DNA of 13,040 nt from Chloroflexota bacterium. Lineage in GTDB: Bacteria > Chloroflexota > Dehalococcoidia > SZUA-161 > JAUWZY01. This document shows positions 6,141 through 12,065 of this stretch, piece after piece. The translations under genes and the position numbers were made by a program. How positions within the stretch are numbered: the first letter of the stretch is position 1; the number at the start of each line of letters is the position of its first letter. Where the stretch lies: contig JAUWZY010000017.1 in NCBI GenBank assembly GCA_030615045.1, forward strand, positions 1 through 13,040, given 5' to 3'. The notes beneath the pieces were generated by a model. It was not told the origin of the DNA and did no database searches. It saw nothing but the letters and a program-made list of their open reading frames with translations.

Positions 6141-7322
6141 ATGAGGCGCATAGCTCATATCGACCTCGATGCCTTTTTCGTCTCGGTGGAGAGGGCACTG
6201 AACCCCGAGCTTTCGGGCAAGCCGGTGGTAGTCGGCGGTCACCTTGATGCCCGGGGTGTGGTCTCCTGCGCCTCCTATGAAGCTCGAGCCTATGGGCTGC
6301 GGGCTGGCATGCCGCTGACCACCGCTCACCGCATCTGCCCCCAGGCTGTCTTCCTCAGGGGGAGCTTCGACCGCTACCGTGATGCTTCGGTCGAGTTCTT
6401 CGGCATCCTCGCTGACTTCGTCCCAGATGTGGAGCCGCTGGGGCTTGATGAGGCCTATATAGACCTCACTGGCTTTGAATCGCTTTATGGTCCCGCTCGA
6501 GAGACTGCATCCAAGATCAAAAGCAGGATAAAGGATGAGATCGGGATTACTGCCTCGGCGGGCATTGCCTCATCCAAGGTGGTGGCTAAGGTGGCCTCAA
6601 GCTTGAGCAAACCCGATGGCATCATCGAGGTCGCTCCGGGGGCGGAGCGAGAGTTCCTGGCGCCATTGCCCCTGACCAAGCTGCCCTGCGTCGGGGACAA
6701 GACAGAACGTGTGTTAACGGCTGTGGGCATCAATACCATCGGGCAATTGGCCGAGGCCCCGCCCTCATTTCTGAGACAGAGCTTCGGTGCCATGGCTGAG
6801 CTGCTGCACCGCTATGCTAATGGCATCGATGAAAGGAAAGTGCAGGGCCCCAGCTCGCCTAAGTCGATAAGCCGTGAGACCACTTTTGCCCGCGATACCC
6901 TCGATCGCCGCTTTCTCCAGGCAACTTTGCGCCGCCTCAGCGAAGAGGTGGGGGCTGAGCTCAGAGCAAACGGTAAAAGAGCCAGATGCATCACCTTGAA
7001 GCTCAGATATGCCGATTTCAAGTCCATCACCCGAAGCCAGACCCTGAACGAGGCCAGCGAAGTTGACCAGGCTATCTTCGAAGTCGGGCGTGAGCTGATG
7101 GAGAAGGCGCTCAGCCAGAGGCACAAGCTTGTGCGGCTCATCGGCATCAGGGTCTCGAGCCTGAGCCAGGGGAAGCAACTCAATATGTTAGACGCCAAGA
7201 CGGAGAGGCTGGAATGCCTCAACAGGGCTATCGACCGCATCCGGAGCAAATATGGCTTCGCTGCTATCGAGAGCGGGCAAACCCTGCCCCTGAGGGAAGG
7301 TATTGACCAGCAAAAATGTTGA
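6141..7322 (+). CDS. dinB: DNA polymerase IV (Y-family translesion polymerase)
   Basis: This 393-aa Y-family polymerase copies past damaged bases with low fidelity. The palm begins IAHIDLDAFFVSVE (metal-binding Asp8). The second catalytic pair is in LGLDEAYIDLTG. ASAGIASSKVVAKVASSLSKPDG is the conserved helix-turn before the thumb. LPCVGDKTERVLTAVGI is a helix-hairpin-helix, and the little-finger domain follows (SISRETTFARDTLD onward). A sliding-clamp-binding motif QLNMLD lies at residues 346-351, close to the QL-x-L-F type. All key residues appear intact. ATG 6141 gives the normal N-terminus. No Shine-Dalgarno precedes it and the leader is predicted to be only about 14 bases. Expression is probably DNA-damage inducible through the LexA-like palindrome upstream. 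The stop TGA lies inside the -35 hexamer of the next operon. Confidence 0.96.
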   Translation: MRRIAHIDLDAFFVSVERALNPELSGKPVVVGGHLDARGVVSCASYEARAYGLRAGMPLTTAHRICPQAVFLRGSFDRYRDASVEFFGILADFVPDVEPLGLDEAYIDLTGFESLYGPARETASKIKSRIKDEIGITASAGIASSKVVAKVASSLSKPDGIIEVAPGAEREFLAPLPLTKLPCVGDKTERVLTAVGINTIGQLAEAPPSFLRQSFGAMAELLHRYANGIDERKVQGPSSPKSISRETTFARDTLDRRFLQATLRRLSEEVGAELRANGKRARCITLKLRYADFKSITRSQTLNEASEVDQAIFEVGRELMEKALSQRHKLVRLIGIRVSSLSQGKQLNMLDAKTERLECLNRAIDRIRSKYGFAAIESGQTLPLREGIDQQKC

Positions 7323-7347
7323 CAAACTATCAGGCTTTCCTGATAAT
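7319..7347 (+). promoter_or_regulatory. Promoter of the toxin-antitoxin-like operon
   Basis: TTGACA (7319-7324, 6/6) and GATAAT (7342-7347, 5/6) are 17 bases apart. The -35 includes the dinB stop codon. Transcription would start near 7354, leaving a leader of about 27 bases with GGGGAGGGA before the ATG at 7381. Confidence 0.65.
7328..7345. promoter_or_regulatory. Inverted repeat (candidate operator) within the promoter
   Basis: TATCAGG (7328-7334) and CCTGATA (7339-7345) are perfect inverted repeats around a 4-base centre. They fill the promoter spacer and overlap the -10. No T-run follows on the plus strand, so it is a poor terminator. Position fits an autoregulatory operator of a toxin-antitoxin operon. 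Confidence 0.5.
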
Positions 7348-7380
7348 ATAAATGATAGGCAATAAGGGGAGGGAACTAAG

Positions 7381-7548
7381 ATGGATATGGATAAGGATAG
7401 GTTACAAGAGCTAATCGAGGCTGGCGAAATTGAATACCATTCCCGCAAAAAAGAGCCTACCTCAGGCGATGGAGAACCCCGCTTTCCAACCATCAAAGTC
7501 CGTAAGTCCATCGACCTCCAGAGGATAACCAAGGAGGCTAAACGTTAG
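7381..7548 (+). CDS. Small charged protein, candidate antitoxin
   Basis: This 55-aa protein begins MDMDKDRLQELIEAGEIEYH and ends KSIDLQRITKEAKR. It is highly charged, with a short helix at 5-16, a Gly/Pro-containing middle (EPTSGDGEPRFP) and a basic C-terminus. A well-placed GGGAGGGA precedes the ATG, and a strong promoter sits about 35 bases upstream. It lies 15 bases before a PIN-domain gene. The small upstream partner of a PIN toxin is normally its antitoxin. I see no recognisable ribbon-helix-helix or AbrB DNA-binding domain, so the assignment rests on size, charge and context. Confidence 0.6.
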   Translation: MDMDKDRLQELIEAGEIEYHSRKKEPTSGDGEPRFPTIKVRKSIDLQRITKEAKR

Positions 7549-7563
7549 TCTCAAGACAGATGA

Positions 7564-8157
7564 ATGGCGGTTACGCTTCTATTTTCCGATGACCCCTTGC
7601 CTAATAAAATCGTAGTCGATTCAAGTTTCATTTTCGAGGCTCTGATCGATTACCAAGGGACATCAAAGAAACCCAGCTTCTATCGCCAGTGTCGTGAATT
7701 TGCCACTCGCTTGTATAGTCAGCAGGTCAGGCTGATCTATTCGCCGTTACTATTTTTGGAAGCGCCGCAGTATTGGAAAAGGCTTTATAGTAGTGGTGAT
7801 TTATTAGCCAGTGCCCAACTTTTCGCCCCTACGCAGTCTGTCCTGCCAATTGATGATAGCTTGCAGCGTCAATGGTTATTCAAAGAGGCAGATAAGGTAT
7901 TGGACGATTTCCTTAGCCATTTTGACACACATGTTGTGCGTCTGACCAGACCACTGCTCCAACAAGCTTGTGAGGTGGCGGCACGCTATAACTTAGGGAG
8001 CCATGACTCACTGGTTGTTGCAATCGCGTATAGGGTTGGTGTACCAGACATAGCAGCTATAGACATCGACTTTGAACGCCCCGACAATATTTATGTCTGG
8101 AACGATGATATTCCACGCATCCGTCAGAAACTAAAAGGCACCAAACGTATTCGTTAG
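7564..8157 (+). CDS. PIN-domain protein, likely toxin ribonuclease (VapC-like)
   Basis: This 197-aa protein has a PIN nuclease core with the expected acidic residues. These are Asp19 in KIVVDSSFIFEAL, Glu66 in SPLLFLEAPQYW, Asp148 in GSHDSLVVAIAYRVGV, and Asp167/Asp169 in AAIDIDFER. PIN toxins cut RNA, often tRNA, using Mg2+ or Mn2+. It is about 60 residues longer than typical VapC, with extra sequence around 29-55 and 95-125 and a short N-terminal extension. The ATG at 7564 has only a weak ribosome site. AAGGAGG at 7530-7536 lies too far upstream and inside the preceding gene, so coupled translation is likely. The gene looks richer in A/T codons than its neighbours, consistent with a mobile toxin-antitoxin module. 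Toxicity and target are not shown by the sequence. Confidence 0.78.
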   Translation: MAVTLLFSDDPLPNKIVVDSSFIFEALIDYQGTSKKPSFYRQCREFATRLYSQQVRLIYSPLLFLEAPQYWKRLYSSGDLLASAQLFAPTQSVLPIDDSLQRQWLFKEADKVLDDFLSHFDTHVVRLTRPLLQQACEVAARYNLGSHDSLVVAIAYRVGVPDIAAIDIDFERPDNIYVWNDDIPRIRQKLKGTKRIR

Positions 8158-8193
8158 AAACCCCTTCATCAATTCGCTCTAATTCCGCGGTCA

Positions 8194-8222
8194 TTGAATC
8201 TGAGGTTGGCTGGTGCTATACT
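8194..8222 (+). promoter_or_regulatory. Sigma-70 promoter with extended -10 for the mutase-like/lysC operon
   Basis: TTGAAT (8194-8199, 4/6) and TATACT (8217-8222, 5/6) are separated by 17 bases, and TGC immediately before the -10 forms an extended -10 element. Transcription would start near 8229, about 12 bases from the ATG at 8241. That leader is too short to hold a normal ribosome site. Confidence 0.6.
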
Positions 8223-8240
8223 TAGTGTCAATATATACAG

Positions 8241-9428
8241 ATGAAATATTGCGTTGTAATAATTGATGGTGCCTCCGGCTGGCCGCTGGCTGAGCGCGGT
8301 GGGAAAACCTGCTTGGAGCTTGCCGATACCCCTAACCTGGATGCCATGGCAAAGGAGGGCATTATTGGCCTTGCGCGAAACGTGCCCCTGGGCATGGAGC
8401 CTTCAAGCGCCTGTGCCTGTATGTCGGTGCTTGGTTACAATCCAAAGGTATACTATCACGGCAGAGGCGCCATAGAGGCGAGGAGCAGGGGCGTTCCCCT
8501 TGAGGAAGGCGATGCTATTTTTCGCTGCAATCTGGTTGCCACTCGGGATGGAAGAATGTGGAGCTACAGCTCAGGCTATATCGAAGACAGCGAAGCTCAT
8601 GCCCTCATTGCCGCTTTAGAGAGGAGCTTGGGCAGTGATGGGGTACACTTTTATTCCGGCGTTAGCTATAGACACCTGTGTAGAATAACAGGGCGGGAGG
8701 ATACACTCTTGGCTACTTGCACTCCTCCACATGACATTCCCGACAAGCCTATCGCTGAATTTCTCCCACATGGTCCAGGAAGTGAGCTACTACGAGACCT
8801 CATGGCACGCTCCGAAGAGGTGCTGCGAGAGCATCCCGTGAACATAGCGCGGCGCGCTCGTGGTGACATACCGGCCACCATGATTTGGCTCTTCTGGGGC
8901 AGCGGGAAAACACCCGATATGCCATCCTTCAGGCAGATTTATCGTCTCGACGCCGCAATGACCTCGGGGGTTGACCTTCTCCGAGGCTTGGCACAGATGG
9001 TGGAAATCGAGGTGCTGGACATTCCAGGCGTAACCGATGGCTTGGACAACGATTACGCTGCCCAGGCAGCCGGTGCCCTGAAGGCGCTCACGGAGCATGA
9101 CTTGGTGGTCATCCATATTGAGACACCGGATGAAGCCGCTCACGCCGGCTCCATTGACGATAAGATAACCGCTATCGAAAGGATAGACCGAGAGATTGTA
9201 AGCCGACTCCGCTCCTGGAAGAGGACTGCCCTTCGCGTGTTAGCTATGCCTGACCACGCAACACCCATCGCAATTCAAACTCATACCCCCGAGCCAGTTC
9301 CATTTATGCTCTGGGGACCGGGGATTCAGGCTACTGGGGTGAAGAGATTCACAGAAGCAGAAGCCAAAAGCACAGGTGTTTTCATTGAACAGGGACATAC
9401 CATCATGGAGCGCCTGATAGGGATGTAG
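8241..9428 (+). CDS. iPGM-like alkaline phosphatase superfamily enzyme, probable homoserine kinase
   Basis: This 395-aa protein belongs to the archaeal-type cofactor-independent phosphoglycerate mutase family (ApgM-like). It begins KYCVVIIDGASG with metal ligand Asp9. The nucleophile region is PSSACACMSVLGY, where Ser56 aligns with the phosphorylated Ser, but the usual Asp and Asn of GSDVAN are replaced by Ala and Cys. YYHGRGAIEA follows. The late metal motifs are ETPDEAAHAG and AMPDHATP. A subfamily of these proteins is known as a proposed homoserine kinase because it clusters with threonine genes. Here aspartate kinase starts 3 bases downstream, which favours that role over glycolysis. A true phosphoglycerate mutase remains possible. 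No Shine-Dalgarno precedes the ATG, and the predicted leader is about 12 bases. Confidence 0.85.
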   Translation: MKYCVVIIDGASGWPLAERGGKTCLELADTPNLDAMAKEGIIGLARNVPLGMEPSSACACMSVLGYNPKVYYHGRGAIEARSRGVPLEEGDAIFRCNLVATRDGRMWSYSSGYIEDSEAHALIAALERSLGSDGVHFYSGVSYRHLCRITGREDTLLATCTPPHDIPDKPIAEFLPHGPGSELLRDLMARSEEVLREHPVNIARRARGDIPATMIWLFWGSGKTPDMPSFRQIYRLDAAMTSGVDLLRGLAQMVEIEVLDIPGVTDGLDNDYAAQAAGALKALTEHDLVVIHIETPDEAAHAGSIDDKITAIERIDREIVSRLRSWKRTALRVLAMPDHATPIAIQTHTPEPVPFMLWGPGIQATGVKRFTEAEAKSTGVFIEQGHTIMERLIGM

Positions 9429-9431
9429 CAA

Positions 9432-10652
9432 ATGGCTCTTATTGTGCAGAAATACGGTGGCAGCTCGCTGGCCGATGCCGCCAAGATCAGAGATGTCGCC
9501 CGCAGGATAGCATCGGCCGAGGAGAGAGGGGACAAGGTAGTGGTGGTGACCTCGGCTATGGGCGAGACCACCGATGGGCTCATCAGCTTAGCCTACCAGG
9601 TCAGCGATCGCCCTGACGAGAGGGAACTGGATTCTCTCCTTTCCACCGGCGAGATCGTATCCAGCACCCTACTGGCAATGGCGCTGAAGTCCCTGGGATA
9701 TGAGGCCATCAGCCTCAGCGGAGCCCAAGCCGGGATCAGGACAGACACCGCACACAGTCGGGCTCGAATCAGGGGTGTGGTTCCAGACCGGGTGATAAAA
9801 GAGCTTGAAGCAGGAAAAATCGTCATCGTCGCCGGGTTTCAGGGGCTCACCGAGGAGAAAGACATCGCCACCTTGGGTCGCGGCGGCTCCGATATCACAG
9901 CAGTAGCCCTGGCGGCGGGGCTCGGTGCCGAGCGCTGTGAGATCTACACCGATGTCGATGGCATCTATACCGCCGACCCCCACCTCGTCCCAGAGGCGCG
10001 AAAGCTTGATCAGATCGGTTACGAGGAGATGATGGAGCTCGCATGCTATGGGGCCAGGGTGATGCATCCCAGGGCGGTGGAGTTAAGCGAGCTATACGGG
10101 ATACCCATTTTGGTGGCATCCAGTTTCAGCGAAAAACCAGGCACTCTGGTTCATGGAGGGATTGCTATGGAGGTTCGGAACAAAGTGCGAGGCATCGCTC
10201 AGGATCTCAATGTGGCCAAGGTCACCATCCTCGGCGTCCCCGATAGGCCGGGCATTGCCACCACTATCTTCGAGCCCCTGGCACGAGCAAATGTCAATGT
10301 CGATACCATTGTTCAGAATGCCAGTGTGGAGAGGATTACCGACCTGACCTTCACCGTGGCCAAAAGTGACCTTGATAAAGCCATAGCTGTGGTCGAGCCC
10401 GTGGTCGAGGCAATTGGGGCCAGAGGCTGCGTCAGCGATGCCAATCTGGGCAAGATGAGCATTGTCGGCGCCGGGATGCAGAGCACGCCGGGCTATGCCT
10501 CAAGGATGTTCCGCGTCCTTTACGACCAAGGGATCAACATCGAGCTGATCACCACCTCAGAGATCAGAATCACCTGCATCATTGACGAGGCCCGGGTTGG
10601 GGACGCTGTCCGCGCCCTGCACCACGCCTTTGACCTGGGAAAAGGGAATTAA
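9432..10652 (+). CDS. lysC: Aspartate kinase
   Basis: This 406-aa enzyme phosphorylates aspartate, the first step to lysine, threonine and methionine. The kinase domain (about 1-235) opens with the signature VQKYGGSSLAD and includes VVVVTSAMGETTD, TGRGGSD-type LGRGGSDITAVALAAGL, and DVDGIYTADPHLVPEA. Two ACT regulatory domains follow (about 260-335 and 340-405), with VPDRPGIATTIFEPLA and MQSTPGYASRMFRVL. The layout matches the feedback-controlled class with a separate beta subunit, about 408 residues in Bacillus. An internal ATG at codon 246, with its own ribosome site, could make that beta subunit. The gene starts 3 bases after the mutase-like gene and is surely co-transcribed with it. Confidence 0.96.
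   Translation: MALIVQKYGGSSLADAAKIRDVARRIASAEERGDKVVVVTSAMGETTDGLISLAYQVSDRPDERELDSLLSTGEIVSSTLLAMALKSLGYEAISLSGAQAGIRTDTAHSRARIRGVVPDRVIKELEAGKIVIVAGFQGLTEEKDIATLGRGGSDITAVALAAGLGAERCEIYTDVDGIYTADPHLVPEARKLDQIGYEEMMELACYGARVMHPRAVELSELYGIPILVASSFSEKPGTLVHGGIAMEVRNKVRGIAQDLNVAKVTILGVPDRPGIATTIFEPLARANVNVDTIVQNASVERITDLTFTVAKSDLDKAIAVVEPVVEAIGARGCVSDANLGKMSIVGAGMQSTPGYASRMFRVLYDQGINIELITTSEIRITCIIDEARVGDAVRALHHAFDLGKGN
10155..10169 (+). promoter_or_regulatory. Internal ribosome site and start codon within lysC (possible beta subunit)
   Basis: GGAGGG (10155-10160) lies 6 bases before the in-frame ATG at 10167-10169, which is codon 246. Starting there gives a 161-aa product (10167-10652) made of the two ACT domains only. 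In Bacillus aspartokinase II the beta subunit is made by the same device, also beginning near codon 246. Confidence 0.55.
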
Positions 10653-10667
10653 AGCGAGGAAAGAGGA

Positions 10668-11153
10668 ATGGAAGAAGATGCAGAATTGCTACCAAGTTTG
10701 GATATTGTGTGGAGTGAAACTAAAGCCGCATTGGATCGTCAGTTTGAGCAGAGTTCCGCGCTGGATATGAAAATAGGTGTGGTATTAGGCTTGTCGGGGG
10801 TTATTCTAGCTGCACTTTTAGGTTTCCCTTTAATCCGCAGTGGCGATATGGTCACAAAGGGGCTGCTTATTGCTGCTGTAGCATTGGTCTTGGTTTCTCT
10901 GTTGTTGGCCGCCGTGGCTGGATACTGGATTAGAAAATTTGAGTGGGCACCGCTCCCACGAGCATTACGCGAATTTTACCTTACAGAGCAATCGGAAGTA
11001 ACTAAGCTAGCTATAGTCGATGCCCAACTCACCGCTTATGATTGGAATAAAAAACGCATTGTGCTCAAGGCGAGACTTATGCATACTAGCTTTGATTTTA
11101 TACTTTCAGGCGCATTGATTATAGGGGTCACACTGCTCTACAATCTGGTATAA
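10668..11153 (+). CDS. Predicted three-helix membrane protein of unknown function
   Basis: This 161-aa protein has a cytoplasmic-looking N-terminus (1-35) and hydrophobic segments at about 36-55, 65-86 and 144-161. A soluble stretch between the second and third contains FEWAPLPRALREFYL. The block SSALDMKIGVVLGLSGVILAA, a D-x-K just before the first helix, is reminiscent of the small two-helix membrane domains found in SLATT and Pycsar-type effectors. That likeness is from memory and weak, and no partner cyclase is in the window. AGCGAGGA (10653-10660) is the likely ribosome site. The gene follows lysC by 15 bases, so it may be read from the same transcript, yet its codons look more A/T-rich than those of lysC. 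This suggests a different origin. Confidence 0.7.
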   Translation: MEEDAELLPSLDIVWSETKAALDRQFEQSSALDMKIGVVLGLSGVILAALLGFPLIRSGDMVTKGLLIAAVALVLVSLLLAAVAGYWIRKFEWAPLPRALREFYLTEQSEVTKLAIVDAQLTAYDWNKKRIVLKARLMHTSFDFILSGALIIGVTLLYNLV

Positions 11154-11154
11154 T
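11146..11154 (+). promoter_or_regulatory. Extended -10 promoter candidate before the proline-rich microprotein
   Basis: TGG followed by TATAAT (11149-11154) is a perfect -10 with an extended TGn element, overlapping the stop of the membrane-protein gene. The best -35, GTCACA (11127-11132), matches 4/6 at 16-base spacing. It lies 40 bases before the GTG of the microprotein. Confidence 0.4.
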
Positions 11155-11193
11155 AATGATGAGAAGAGTCTTCTAAATGGGAGAGGATTAAAA

Positions 11194-11298
11194 GTGTCCG
11201 AGAAAGAAAAGCCTAAGCCACAGCCTCCACCGCCCAAACCTGACCCAAGGCTAATTGAATGGATAGAAAAAGCGGGGAAGCCGCCGCAGGGCAAATAG
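11194..11298 (+). CDS. 34-aa proline-rich microprotein
   Basis: A GTG start gives a 34-aa product beginning MSEKEKPKPQPPPPKPDPRL, then IEWIEKAGKPPQGK. The N-terminal half is a Lys/Pro tract and the second half a short amphipathic helix. GGGAGAGGA lies about 7 bases before the GTG, and an extended -10 promoter is visible upstream, so translation is plausible. I do not recognise a function. It follows the membrane protein by 40 bases in the same direction and may be its partner. The small size means it could also be a chance reading frame, although the biased composition argues against that. Confidence 0.45.
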   Translation: MSEKEKPKPQPPPPKPDPRLIEWIEKAGKPPQGK

Positions 11299-11357
11299 TC
11301 TGGGGTTTTGGTTCTTGTCCCACGAAGAGCTAAATAACAAGTAGGACAGCTGCCCTT

Positions 11358-11861
11358 ATGTCGCGAGTTAGCTATGCTATCTTTGACACCGAGTTTGGTT
11401 GGGTTGGCATTATCGGCTCAGATGGGGGGCTTTATCGCCTTATCTGGCACCAGCCCTCCCCTGAAGCTGTGCTCTCCGCCCTTTCCCCTTTCTTATCGCG
11501 AGCCATCGAGGATTCTCCATTCTTTGCCGACCTGCCACAGCGACTTCGGCGTTACTTCAGAGGCGAGAAGGCGAATTTCCCCGATAGGCTGGAGCTGAGA
11601 GACGCCACCCCATTTCAGCGCGCCGTCTTGGATCTCGTCCACTCCATACCTTATGGAGAGACCAGAAGCTATGCCTGGGTGGCAAAGCAGTTGGGCAAGC
11701 CAAAAGCCTTTAGAGCGGTGGGACAGGTCCTGGCCCGAAACCCGCTGCCCATCATCGTGCCCTGCCACCGAGTGGTTGGCAGTGATGGCAGCTTGGTCGG
11801 ATTCGGCAGCGGCTTGGGGCTGAAAAAGCGCCTGCTGAATATGGAAGCCTCGGCACGCTAA
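11358..11861 (+). CDS. ogt: Methylated-DNA--protein-cysteine S-methyltransferase (Ogt/MGMT)
   Basis: This 167-aa suicide repair protein transfers alkyl groups from O6-alkylguanine (and O4-alkylthymine) in DNA to its own cysteine. The C-terminal half is classic: FQRAVLDLVHSIPYGETRSYAWVAKQLG, then FRAVGQVLARNPLPIIVPCHRVV. The acceptor is Cys136 in PCHR, followed by GSDGSLVGFGSGLGLKKRLL. The N-terminal half (1-75) is the divergent ribonuclease-H-like domain common to Ogt. Length is normal. The ribosome site before ATG 11358 is weak (AGGAC about 12 bases upstream). The stop overlaps the stop of a convergent gene by 4 bases. The symbol is chosen for the Ogt-like length; it lacks the AraC-like part of Ada. 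Confidence 0.94.
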   Translation: MSRVSYAIFDTEFGWVGIIGSDGGLYRLIWHQPSPEAVLSALSPFLSRAIEDSPFFADLPQRLRRYFRGEKANFPDRLELRDATPFQRAVLDLVHSIPYGETRSYAWVAKQLGKPKAFRAVGQVLARNPLPIIVPCHRVVGSDGSLVGFGSGLGLKKRLLNMEASAR

Positions 11862-12061
11862 CTATGCTCGCCCAGTATTGCCAATGCCTCCTTCGCTAAT
11901 CCCTCGGGGACCATAAGCCTACAGGGCATAGCGGAGACGCCGAGGAAGGAGACAGCATCCCTGGGCTCGATCACAGCGGGAATGCCTTCACTTTGCAATA
12001 GTTGCTGCCATATCTCAGCGGTGAGCTGATCCGGGGCTGTGGTCAGGTATTCCCACTTCAT
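11858..12061 (-). CDS. DUF2007-like small protein
   Basis: This 67-aa protein matches the pattern of the DUF2007 family: an N-terminal strand (MKWEYLTTAPD), a helix ending in LLQSEGIPAVIE, then a loop and CRLMVPEGLAKEALAIL. This ferredoxin-like domain is often called a putative signal-transducing or PII-like domain, but no function is established. It starts 4 bases after the stop of dnaE on the same strand and has no clear ribosome site of its own, so it is probably translated by coupling. Its stop codon overlaps that of the ogt gene on the opposite strand. Confidence 0.7.
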   Translation of the reverse strand: MKWEYLTTAPDQLTAEIWQQLLQSEGIPAVIEPRDAVSFLGVSAMPCRLMVPEGLAKEALAILGEHS

Positions 12062-12065
12062 GAGC

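Noticed and set aside
7328..7345. Hairpin after dinB as an intrinsic terminator
   Set aside because: The stem is only 7 bp and no T-run follows on the plus strand. It sits inside a good promoter, so an operator is the better reading.
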